NCBI RefSeq assembly: GCF_030064675.1
Contig: NZ_CP116413.1
Location: forward strand, 8,027,501-8,091,500
DNA from: Crossiella sp. CA-258035
GTDB lineage: Bacteria > Actinomycetota > Actinomycetes > Mycobacteriales > Pseudonocardiaceae
Direction: 5' to 3'
Length of the DNA stretch: 64,000 nucleotides
The translations under genes were made by a program, and so were the position numbers. Shown piece by piece: positions 29,392 to 37,382 of the stretch; the first letter of the stretch is position 1, and the number at the start of each line of letters is the position of its first letter. The notes under the pieces were generated by a model. The model was not told where the DNA came from. It did not search any database and saw only the letters and a program-made list of their open reading frames with translations.

Positions 29392-31503
29392 TCACCTCCA
29401 GGATCTCGGTCGGACCGCGTTGGCCAGGTCGACCAGCCGAACCACCTCGGCGGTGCTGCCCGCGTGCCCGGCCAGCCGCCGGTAGGAGCTCTCCAGCAGC
29501 CGGCGCAGGCTGGCTTCGGTGGGCGCGGGACCCAGTGCCCTGCTCTCGCCCAGCTCGGCGAACTCCTTGCCGCGCAAGGCCACCGCCTGCACCAGCGCGG
29601 TGAGCCGGGTCCGGCCGGAGCCGGTGGGCTCGCCCGCGTCCAGGTACAGCTCGGGCAGCCGGACTGCCGCCGCGCGCACGTCCGCCGCGGCGGGCGGCAC
29701 GGAACCGATGACGCCGCACAGGATGCGCAGCGCGGCGATCCGGGCGGCCGCGTGGTGCAGGGACACCTGCGGCACCTCGTCCAGCACCCGCACCGCGTCC
29801 GCCCGCTTCCCGGCCCGCAGCCGCAGCCTGGCCAGCCCGAAGGCCGCGCTCACCCGCAGCCGGTCGCGCTGCCACACCGCCTGGTAGCGGCCCTCGGCCT
29901 CCTCGGCCTCGCCCTGGTGCTCGGCGCAGAAACCCAGGGCCAGCTTGGGCGCGGCCTCCCCGGCGAGCAGTCCGGTGATCTCGCGCAGGCAGGCGGTCGC
30001 GGCCGGCAGGTCGGCCCGGGCCAGCGCGACCAGCGCCTGGTGCCAGGTGATCCGCCAGTTCGCCCCGGCCGGCCGGTCGTCCGCGCGCACGGCCTCGGCC
30101 AGGGTGTCCGCGGCCAGCTCCGGCCAGCCCAGTTCCAGCTGCGCCCGGCACTCGGCGAGCAGCACCCCGGCCGAACGGTGCTGCGCGGTACCGAGCTTGG
30201 CCAGCAGCGCCCTGGGCTCCTCCGCGCGCACCGCGGTGAGGAAGGCGGCCGCCGGGTCGGCCGGATCGGCTCGCGGCACCGGCAGCCTGGTGGCTCCCTC
30301 GGCCAGGGTGGGCAGGCCGAAGTCCAGTGGCGCCAACGGATCCTGCCCGGGGTCGGTCCACACTTCCAGCAGCGGCACCGCGCCCAGCCCGGCGTCGAGC
30401 ACCCGGGGGCTCGGCCGGAACAGCGTTCCCGGCAGCGAGCGCTCCCGGCCGTCCCGCAGCGACTGCACCTCGAACAGCAGCCCGGTGAGCTGGTCGGCCA
30501 GCTCGGCCGCGGAGCCGAACCGGCGCTCCGGCACCGGATCCGCGGCCCGCTCGATCAGCGCGAGCAGCGAGTCCACCGGGTGCGCCAGCGGCCCGCGCGG
30601 ACGGCGGCGGGTCTCCAGCGTCTTGCCCTCCGGGGTCACCTTGAACAGGCTCTCCAGGGTCTTGCCCACCGAGTACAGGTCCGAGCCGACGCTGAGTCCG
30701 CGCGTCGCGCGTTCCTGCTCCGGCACCTGGTAGCCGCTGGTGCCCACCGCGGGCGTGCTGTGGTCGCCGATCCGCCGAACGCCGCCGAAGTCGATCAGTT
30801 TGATCCGGTCCACCCCGCGGATCACGTTGCTGGGCTTGAGATCGCAGTAGAGCAGCTTCCGGTCGTGCAGGTAGCGGAAGGCGGCCAGCACCTCCAGCAG
30901 GTACATCAGCACGTGCTCCAGCGGCAGCGGCTCCTCCTGCCGCAGCGCGCGCAGCCGCAGCTCGTGCAGGGACAGCCCGCCCACGTGCTCCATCACGATG
31001 TACTGGTTGTCCTGCCCGGCAACGGGATCGGGGTGCCGGACGAAGTTGATGATGCGCACGATGTTCGGGTGGTCCAGCACGGTCAGCGCGTGCCGCTCCC
31101 GTTCCGAGAGCGCAGCCGCCGCGGCCGCCGCGCCACCGGTGTTGATCAGCCCCTTGAGCACCACGTGGCAGCCGAGGTGGTTGTCCCAGGCCAGGTACAC
31201 CCAGCCCTGGCCGCCGCGGGGCAGGCAGCCGCGCACCTCGTAGCGCTGCTCCACCACCACGCCAGGGGTCAGCTTCGGCGAGAAGGAGTAAGGCGCCCCG
31301 CAGTTGCCGCAGTAGCCCTCGGTGCGGCCGGGCCTGCCCGCGTAGCCGCGGCCGACCGGTTGGTGGCACTCCTCGTTGCCGCAGTGCCGTTCCCGCTCGG
31401 GCACCGGCCGCGGCTCGGCCAGCGTGGACTCCGGGTCGGGCACGCTCAGCCGGGGCAGCTGGAGGAAGTCGCCGCTGGTCCAGCGCATGCCGGGATCAGT
31501 CAT
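29392..31503 (-). CDS. PknG-like serine/threonine protein kinase
   Basis: 703 aa with the PknG plan: an N-terminal zinc ribbon (CGNEEC then CGNCGAP, about 40-72), a kinase domain (about 85-345) and a C-terminal TPR-rich region. The catalytic loop YCDLKPSNVI and DFGG are intact, and the ATP Lys is in VVLKGL. No TM segment, so cytosolic. In mycobacteria PknG senses amino acids through GlnX/GlnH and controls 2-oxoglutarate metabolism via GarA. Here similar partners follow in the same operon, together with a vWA protein. It overlaps the upstream protease gene by 8 nt. Confidence 0.88.
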   Translation of the reverse strand: MTDPGMRWTSGDFLQLPRLSVPDPESTLAEPRPVPERERHCGNEECHQPVGRGYAGRPGRTEGYCGNCGAPYSFSPKLTPGVVVEQRYEVRGCLPRGGQGWVYLAWDNHLGCHVVLKGLINTGGAAAAAAALSERERHALTVLDHPNIVRIINFVRHPDPVAGQDNQYIVMEHVGGLSLHELRLRALRQEEPLPLEHVLMYLLEVLAAFRYLHDRKLLYCDLKPSNVIRGVDRIKLIDFGGVRRIGDHSTPAVGTSGYQVPEQERATRGLSVGSDLYSVGKTLESLFKVTPEGKTLETRRRPRGPLAHPVDSLLALIERAADPVPERRFGSAAELADQLTGLLFEVQSLRDGRERSLPGTLFRPSPRVLDAGLGAVPLLEVWTDPGQDPLAPLDFGLPTLAEGATRLPVPRADPADPAAAFLTAVRAEEPRALLAKLGTAQHRSAGVLLAECRAQLELGWPELAADTLAEAVRADDRPAGANWRITWHQALVALARADLPAATACLREITGLLAGEAAPKLALGFCAEHQGEAEEAEGRYQAVWQRDRLRVSAAFGLARLRLRAGKRADAVRVLDEVPQVSLHHAAARIAALRILCGVIGSVPPAAADVRAAAVRLPELYLDAGEPTGSGRTRLTALVQAVALRGKEFAELGESRALGPAPTEASLRRLLESSYRRLAGHAGSTAEVVRLVDLANAVRPRSWR

Positions 31504-33004
31504 CGCGCACCAGCCGCACCACCGCGCGCAGGTAGTCCTGCACCGCGGCCTCCGCCTCGGCCAGCACGCACGGCCGGATCATGGTGCGCCGCAACGCCTC
31601 CCGGTACCGCGCGTCCAGCCCGGTGTCCTCGGCCAGCCCGTGCTCGGCGGCCATCCGCTGATAGGCCTGAACCAGCCCGCGCAGCTCGCGCAGCCGCTGC
31701 CGCCGCACCAGCAGCCGGTTGCGCGCCTCGGTGGCCTTGCGCAGCGCCCGGTCCACCCGCGGCGCGCACTCGGCCAGCCGCGGCCCGCGCTCGGCCTCGG
31801 GCAGCCTGCGCACCGCGCTCAGCCAGGGCCGCAGCCTGCTCGCCCGGTCCGGCGGATCCGGCTCCCCGGCGAACCGGGGCCCGTCCTCGCCCCACAACCG
31901 CCGCACATCCGCCTCCAGCGCGGCCAGCGCGGCGATCCGCGCGCCGAGGGTGTCCGTCCGCGGCGGGGAGGCCTGCGCACCGGAGACCGTGCCGGGCGCG
32001 CGGATCGCGGCCAGGCTGGGCGAGTCCGCCGCCCGGTACCCGGCGACCACCGCGGCGCCCCGCTCCGCCAACGGGTTCAGCACCTCGGTGACCAGCGCTT
32101 GCGGCTCGGCCGAGGCGTCCACCCCGACCAGCACCACGGTCATCCCGCCCGCGGGCGGCTGCCCGGTCCGCTCGGCGATCAGCCGGGCCGCCTCGGCCGC
32201 GGTCCGCCCGGCCACGTCGATGACCACCAGCGCCGAACCCAGCCGGGCGGCCAGCGCCAGCAACGCCTCCGACCGCGCCGAACCCGCCTCGCCGGTGATC
32301 ACCACCAGCACGTCGCCCGGTCCCCGGTGCGGCAGCCAGCCGTCCAGCTCGGGCAGGCGCACCGGCGGCAGCGGCGCGCGGTCCACCCACTCGGTGACCA
32401 CCGGCAGGTACCGGGCGATGGTGCGCACCGGCTGCATCCAGGCCACCACCGAGCCCTCCGCGCTGTACTCGCTGACCACCAGCCCGACCACGTCGCCGCT
32501 GGCCTCGTCCAGCACCCCGGCCCCGCTGAACCCGAGCCGCACCCGGTTGCCCGGCTGCAGCGCGTCCAGCTGCACCCACTCCGCGCCCGGCCCGGCCGCC
32601 CTGGACAGCTCGGCCCGCGCCCACATCCCGTGCGGCGCGCCGACCGGGAACCCGTAGGCGGCCACCGGACGACCGGGCGCGAGGCGCCCGTCCCGCAGCC
32701 GCGCGCCCCAGGCCGCGGGCAGCTCCCCGGCCAGCTCCAGCAGCGCGAGGTCGCCGGTGCCGTCCTCCTCCAGCGGCGCCAGCTGGTCCTCGACCACCCT
32801 GGCGGGCAGCGGCTCCCGGCCGCCGTGGCCGCTGAGGTCGACCAGCACCTCCGGGCCTGGCAGGACGTGCGCGCAGGTCAGCACGTACCTGCCGCCGAGC
32901 AGGGCGCCGGCGCCAAGGACCCGGCCGTCCTCAGCACACAGGCGCAGCCGCCAAGGCTGCTCCGCCCGTGTGCCGACTGCCTGGTCCCCAGTGCCAGCCC
33001 CCAC
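31496..33004 (-). CDS. Trypsin-like serine protease with degenerate P-loop C-terminal domain
   Basis: 502 aa from a GTG at 33004; the ribosome site is weak, so this start is uncertain. No signal peptide, so cytosolic. The protease domain (about 20-200) has the complete triad: LTCAHV (His), GDLALLEL (Asp) and GFSGAG (Ser). Next comes an alpha/beta domain with ITGEAGSARSEALL, where the Walker A Gly-Lys is replaced by Ala-Arg, and VVIDVAG, then a long helical tail. This looks like an inactive STAND-type ATPase module attached to a trypsin, as described for conflict-system proteases. First gene of the six-gene operon that ends with a Trypco1-like protein. Confidence 0.78.
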   Translation of the reverse strand: MGAGTGDQAVGTRAEQPWRLRLCAEDGRVLGAGALLGGRYVLTCAHVLPGPEVLVDLSGHGGREPLPARVVEDQLAPLEEDGTGDLALLELAGELPAAWGARLRDGRLAPGRPVAAYGFPVGAPHGMWARAELSRAAGPGAEWVQLDALQPGNRVRLGFSGAGVLDEASGDVVGLVVSEYSAEGSVVAWMQPVRTIARYLPVVTEWVDRAPLPPVRLPELDGWLPHRGPGDVLVVITGEAGSARSEALLALAARLGSALVVIDVAGRTAAEAARLIAERTGQPPAGGMTVVLVGVDASAEPQALVTEVLNPLAERGAAVVAGYRAADSPSLAAIRAPGTVSGAQASPPRTDTLGARIAALAALEADVRRLWGEDGPRFAGEPDPPDRASRLRPWLSAVRRLPEAERGPRLAECAPRVDRALRKATEARNRLLVRRQRLRELRGLVQAYQRMAAEHGLAEDTGLDARYREALRRTMIRPCVLAEAEAAVQDYLRAVVRLVRDD

Positions 33005-33027
33005 CCGCCCGACAATACGTTGGGTAG

Positions 33028-33045
33028 CCGACCGATGTCGGTCGG
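33028..33045. promoter_or_regulatory. Perfect inverted repeat upstream of protease-kinase operon
   Basis: CCGACCGA, 2-bp spacer, TCGGTCGG, lying in the 59-bp gap between the P450 stop and the protease start. As DNA it is a good operator for a dimeric repressor; as RNA it is a hairpin without a T-run. It probably controls the protease-kinase operon. Confidence 0.45.
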
Positions 33046-33063
33046 TCAGCGAAACCGCAACAC

Positions 33064-34335
33064 TCAGGCGGCCACCGGCATGCCGGTCAGCCCCCGGAAC
33101 GCGGCCGATCGGCGGAACACCGGCTCGCCGGTGCGCCGCAGGTTCGGCATCCGCTCCACCAGCGCGCGCAGCGCGATCTCCCCTTCCAGCCGGGACAGCG
33201 GCGCGCCGATGCAGAAGTAGCGCCCCGCGGTGAAGGTGAGGTGCTCGGCCGCGTTGGCCCTGGTGATGTCGAAGCGCTCCGGCTCGGCGAAGACCTCGGG
33301 GTCGTGGTTGGCCGCGGCCAGCAGCACCAGCACCGGGGTGTCCGGTGGCAGCACGTGCCCCTCGATCTCCACCTCCTGGTGGGTGAGCCGGGGGACCATC
33401 AGCGTGGAGGAGTCGAACCGCATGGTCTCCTCCAGCGCGTTCGCCGACAGGGCGGGATCCTCCTTCAGCCTGGCCCACTCCCCGGGGTGGTCCAGCAGCG
33501 CGTTGACCGCGTTGCCCATCACGTTCACCGAGTTCTCCGAACCGGCGATCAGCGCGGTGACCAGCAACGCCTGCATCTCGCTGACCGGCACATCCTGCTT
33601 CGTCGCGGAAAGCAGGAGGCTGCCGATCATGTCCGTGGGCTTGTCGTCGACGCCCTCGGCCCTGCGCTCGGCGATCAGCGTGGCGAACAGCTCCTTCAGC
33701 TCCACCAGCAGCGCGCGCAGCTCGCGGATCTTGGCCACGCCGTTGAGCTGGTCGGTGACCAGGCCGACCCGCATCGCGCACCAGCCGAGCCGTTCCCGGT
33801 GCCGCTCCGGCACGCCGAGCACGTCGGCGATCACCAGCAGCGGGATGGGCTGGGCGAAGTCGCGGACCAGGTCGAAGGAGCCCTGGCGCTGCGCCTTGTC
33901 CAGCACCTCGGCCACGATCCGCTCGATCCGCGGCCGGTACATCGTGTTGGCACTCGGCGAGAAGCTCGGGTTCATCAGGCCGCGCATCCTGGTGTGCACC
34001 GGCGGGTCCACGCCCATGAACGGGTCGAGGTCCAGCCCTTCCAGCGCGGTGGCGATGGTCCCGGCCGAGGACCGGTTCTGGGTGTCCCGCACGCCGAAGC
34101 GCCGGTCGCGCAGGATCGAGTTGGCGGTGCCGTGCCGGGCCGTGGTCCACAGTCCGGCCTTGCTGCGCACCAGCGGCGCCTGCGCGCGCAGCCGGGCGAA
34201 GTAGGGATAGGGCGAGTCACCGGCGCGGGCTCTGGTCAGTTCACCGGCCGGATCCCCGAACTGGCGTAGCAGCCAGGCCCCGAAGCGGTCGGTCTGGAGA
34301 CCGGCGGCGAGTCGGAGGTCGGTCGCGAAAGTCAT
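33064..34335 (-). CDS. Cytochrome P450 (first of a related pair)
   Basis: 423 aa, soluble bacterial P450; the ATG at 34335 follows GGGGAG. ExxR is ETMR in ALEETMRFDS. The heme loop is FTAGRYFCIGAPLSRLE, with the axial Cys present but an unusual Tyr-Phe before it in place of the common His. The I-helix motif is AGSENS rather than AGxxT. It shares family features with the P450 at 34560 (the same N-terminal AWLLRQFGD and similar C-terminal ends in PVAA). No dedicated ferredoxin is adjacent. Substrate unknown; a role in tailoring a secondary metabolite is possible. Confidence 0.9.
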   Translation of the reverse strand: MTFATDLRLAAGLQTDRFGAWLLRQFGDPAGELTRARAGDSPYPYFARLRAQAPLVRSKAGLWTTARHGTANSILRDRRFGVRDTQNRSSAGTIATALEGLDLDPFMGVDPPVHTRMRGLMNPSFSPSANTMYRPRIERIVAEVLDKAQRQGSFDLVRDFAQPIPLLVIADVLGVPERHRERLGWCAMRVGLVTDQLNGVAKIRELRALLVELKELFATLIAERRAEGVDDKPTDMIGSLLLSATKQDVPVSEMQALLVTALIAGSENSVNVMGNAVNALLDHPGEWARLKEDPALSANALEETMRFDSSTLMVPRLTHQEVEIEGHVLPPDTPVLVLLAAANHDPEVFAEPERFDITRANAAEHLTFTAGRYFCIGAPLSRLEGEIALRALVERMPNLRRTGEPVFRRSAAFRGLTGMPVAA

Positions 34336-34454
34336 CTGGCTCCCCTTTTTCCGGGCAGCCGCCAGCGCTGGACGTGCTCCCCAGAAAACGTGTCAGAATC
34401 GGCGGAAGAATCCGTACGCAAATTGACCCGGATTGGTGTAAATGCGTACTACTT

Positions 34455-34470
34455 CTGTATAGCAGGGGAG
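34455..34470 (-). promoter_or_regulatory. Promoter-like motif shared by the two P450 genes (copy 1)
   Basis: On the minus strand the block reads CTCCCC-TGCTATACAG. The same TGCTATACAG core, again preceded by CCCC, occurs before the second P450 at 35872-35887. The TATAC core may be a -10 element. It lies about 120 bp before the P450 start, in an A+T-rich gap with no other feature. Confidence 0.4.
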
Positions 34471-34559
34471 CCTGAAGCTAAAAATGGCACGGAAGAGTGG
34501 GACCCGGGACGATCTTCGGCCCGGGTCCACTCGGGTGTGTCACACCTTTCGCCGGGTTC

Positions 34560-35831
34560 TCACGCGGCTACCGGAAGTGCTTTGAGGCCGCGGAAGCCAA
34601 CCGAGGTCCGGTACACCGGGCTGCCGGCCCGCCGCAGGCTCGGCATCCGCTCGGCCAGCGCGCGCAGCGCCACCTCGCCCTCCAGCCTGGCCAGCGGCGC
34701 GCCGATGCAGAAGTACCGCCCGGCGGCGAAGGTCAGGTGGTCGCCGGCGTTGGCCCTGGTGATGTCGAAGGTCTCCGGATCCGCGAAGACCGCCGGGTCG
34801 TGGTTGGCCCCGCCGATCAGCGCCATCACCGGGTCGTTCGCCTTGAGCCGGTAGCCCTCGACCTCCACGTCCTCGTGCGGGAAGCGCATGGTGAACAGCG
34901 TGGTGGAGTCGAAGCGCATGGTCTCCTCCATCGCGCCCGGCGCCAGCGCGGGGTCGGCCACCAGCTTGGCCCACTCGCCGGGGTGGTCCAGCAGGTTGTG
35001 CACCGCGTTGCCGAGCAGGCTGACCGTGTTCTCGGTGCCCGCGACCAGGGTGGCGATCAGCAGCGCCTGGATCTCCCGCAGCGGCACCTCCTGCCTGGTG
35101 GAGGCCAGCAGCAGGGTGCCGATCATGTCGGCAGGCTTGTCATCGATGCCCTCCGCCCGGCGCTTCTCCACCATCTCGCCGAACATCGCCTTGGTCTCGG
35201 TCATCAGCTTGCGGATCTCGCGCAGCCGGGAGAACCCGACCAGCGGGTCGGTCAGCAGGCCGATCTGCTTGGCGATGTAGGCCATCCGGGCGTGGTAGCT
35301 GGCCGGTGCGCCGATGATGTCCGCGATCACCGCGTGCGGGATGGGCTCGCCGAAGTCCTGGACCACGTCGAACGGGCCGCGGCTGGGCACCCGGTCGAGC
35401 ACCCGGCACACGATGGCCTCCACCCTGGCCCGGTAGACCTTGTTGGCACTCGGTGAGAACGAGGGCGCCATCAGCGCGCGCATCCTGGTCTGGCCGGGCG
35501 GGTCCAGGCCGAGGAACTCGTCGATCTCCAGCTCGGCCAGCGCCTTGGCCAGCACCGCGGCCGAGGACTCGCCCTCGTTGGTGCGGACGCCGAACCGGCG
35601 GTCCCGCATGATGGCGTTGGCCGTGCCGTAGCGCGCGGTCACCCATACCCCCGACTTGCTGCGCACCATCGGCGCCTGTTCCCGCACCGTGGCGAAGAAC
35701 GGGTACGGGGACTCGCCGGTCAGCGGCCTGGTCACTTCCCCGAGCACATCGCCGAACTGGCGCAACAGCCAGGCGCTGAGCTGCTCGGCCCGCAGAGTGG
35801 CGGCCAGGCGTGCGTCACCCATGATTGTCAT
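34560..35831 (-). CDS. Cytochrome P450 (second of the pair)
   Basis: 423 aa, the same length as its neighbour, starting at the ATG 35831 behind a GGGGGAAAG site. ExxR is ETMR (AMEETMRFDS), the heme loop is FAAGRYFCIGAPLARLE and the I-helix motif is AGTENT. The same departures from the general P450 pattern occur in both genes, so they are tandem duplicates with their own promoters (224-bp gap). Neither is close to the terpene operon, so a link with those products is possible only in trans. Confidence 0.9.
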   Translation of the reverse strand: MTIMGDARLAATLRAEQLSAWLLRQFGDVLGEVTRPLTGESPYPFFATVREQAPMVRSKSGVWVTARYGTANAIMRDRRFGVRTNEGESSAAVLAKALAELEIDEFLGLDPPGQTRMRALMAPSFSPSANKVYRARVEAIVCRVLDRVPSRGPFDVVQDFGEPIPHAVIADIIGAPASYHARMAYIAKQIGLLTDPLVGFSRLREIRKLMTETKAMFGEMVEKRRAEGIDDKPADMIGTLLLASTRQEVPLREIQALLIATLVAGTENTVSLLGNAVHNLLDHPGEWAKLVADPALAPGAMEETMRFDSTTLFTMRFPHEDVEVEGYRLKANDPVMALIGGANHDPAVFADPETFDITRANAGDHLTFAAGRYFCIGAPLARLEGEVALRALAERMPSLRRAGSPVYRTSVGFRGLKALPVAA

Positions 35832-35871
35832 GCTTTCCCCCAGAGGAAATCAGCCATGGGCGGGCTGAGTC

Positions 35872-35887
35872 CTGTATAGCACGGGGA
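35872..35887 (-). promoter_or_regulatory. Promoter-like motif shared by the two P450 genes (copy 2)
   Basis: On the minus strand TCCCCG-TGCTATACAG, ending about 40 bp before the second P450 start. See the copy at 34455. Shared placement before two paralogues suggests common control. Confidence 0.4.
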
Positions 35888-35915
35888 AACTCGCGCGGAG
35901 AATAACTCGATTAGG

Positions 35916-37382
35916 TTATGCGGACCTTTCTGCCGGTCCGCCGTCCTGGGCGCCGAGCCAGTCCAGGATGCCGCAGACCGCGTCCGTGCAGCCGCCGCAG
36001 CCGGTGGTGGCCCTGGTGCCCTTGGCCACCGCGCCCAGGGTGCGCGCACCGGTCTTCCAGGCGGCCACGATGCGGCCCTTGCTGACCGTGTTGCACCGGC
36101 ACACCACCGCGGCGGCGGGCAGGTCGGCCGGGCTGGCCGCGCGCGGGGTCTCCAGCGCGGCGCGGCCGAGCAGCAGGCCGAGCCGGTCGGCGGGCGCGGG
36201 CAGGCCGCGGTCGTAGAGCTGGGTGATCAGCGCGGCCGCGTCCGGCGCGCCGAGCACGATCGCGCCGGCCACCTTGTCCTCGCGCAGCACCAGCTTGGCG
36301 TAGCGGCCGCGGGCCGGGTCCTCCAGCCGCAGCACCTCCGCGCCGGGCGCGTCCACCTCGCAGTGCACCTCGCCGAGCGCGGCCAGGTCCACGTCCCTGG
36401 CCTTGAGCCGGGTGACCACCGGGGTGCCCCGGTAGCGGGCGGCCGGATCAGTTCCGGTGAGCAGGTCGGCCAGCACCGCGGCCTGCTCCCAGGCGGGCTG
36501 GACCAGGCCGCCGACCGTGCCGGGGTGGCTGGCGCAGTCGCCGATGGCGTGGATGCGCGGATCGTTGGTGCGCAAGGAGTCGTCGATGAGCACGCCGCGG
36601 TCGCAGGCCAGTCCGGCGGCCTCGGCCAGCCTGGTCTCCGCGCGCACCCCGGCCGAGACCACCACCAGGTCGGCCGGCACGCTGCTGCCGTCGTCCAGCT
36701 TGAGCCCGTCGCCGGGCACGTAGCCCGCGGCCAGCACGCCCAGCCGGAACTCGATCCCCAAGGCCCCCAACGTCTTGCTCAGCACCCGCCCGGCTCCCGG
36801 GTCGAGCTGCCGCTCCATCAGGTGGCCGACCGGGTGGATCACGGTGACCAGGTTGCCGCGCCCGGCCAGGCCCCTGGCCGCCTCCAGGCCGAGCAGGCCG
36901 CCGCCGAGCACCGCGACCGGCGCGCCGGGCTTGGCCGCGGCCACGATCCGGGCGCAGTCGGCCAGCGTGCGGAAGGCGACCACACCTTCGGCGGGCCGCC
37001 CGTGCTCGTCGGTCAGCCCGTCGGTGGGCGGCAGCCAGGCCCGGCTGCCGGTGGCCAGCACCAGTGCGTCGTAGGGGAGTTCCGCGCCGTCGGAGAGCCG
37101 GACCACCCGGTTCGGGCGGTCGATCGCGGTGACCGTGACCCCGGTGCGCAGGTCCACCTGGTGGGTCTGCGCCCAGTCCTGCTCGTGCAGCCGGACCGCG
37201 GCGGCCTCCAGCGAACCGGCCAGCACGCTGGAGAGCAGCACCCGGTTGTAGGCGGGCTCGTCCTCCTCGCCGACCACGGTCAGCGCGATCCGCTCACCTG
37301 CGGGGTCGCGGCGGCGGACCTCCTCGGCCACCCTGGCCCCGGCCATTCCGTAGCCGATGACGACCACCCGGCGTGCGTTCAT
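35916..37382 (-). CDS. FAD/NAD flavoprotein with BFD-type Fe-S domain, nitrate reductase electron-transfer partner
   Basis: 488 aa. Pyridine nucleotide-disulfide reductase fold: VVVIGYGMAGARVAEEV (FAD), AVLGGGLLGLEAARGLAGRG (NAD) and IHAIGDCASHPG. The C-terminal 60 residues are a BFD-like [2Fe-2S] domain (CRCNTVSKG, then TGCGGCTDAVC). It resembles the N-terminal half of NirB without the siroheme part, as in NasB-type electron-transfer subunits. Its ATG overlaps the nitrate reductase stop by 4 nt. It should pass NAD(P)H electrons to the reductase encoded just upstream. Confidence 0.85.
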   Translation of the reverse strand: MNARRVVVIGYGMAGARVAEEVRRRDPAGERIALTVVGEEDEPAYNRVLLSSVLAGSLEAAAVRLHEQDWAQTHQVDLRTGVTVTAIDRPNRVVRLSDGAELPYDALVLATGSRAWLPPTDGLTDEHGRPAEGVVAFRTLADCARIVAAAKPGAPVAVLGGGLLGLEAARGLAGRGNLVTVIHPVGHLMERQLDPGAGRVLSKTLGALGIEFRLGVLAAGYVPGDGLKLDDGSSVPADLVVVSAGVRAETRLAEAAGLACDRGVLIDDSLRTNDPRIHAIGDCASHPGTVGGLVQPAWEQAAVLADLLTGTDPAARYRGTPVVTRLKARDVDLAALGEVHCEVDAPGAEVLRLEDPARGRYAKLVLREDKVAGAIVLGAPDAAALITQLYDRGLPAPADRLGLLLGRAALETPRAASPADLPAAAVVCRCNTVSKGRIVAAWKTGARTLGAVAKGTRATTGCGGCTDAVCGILDWLGAQDGGPAERSA

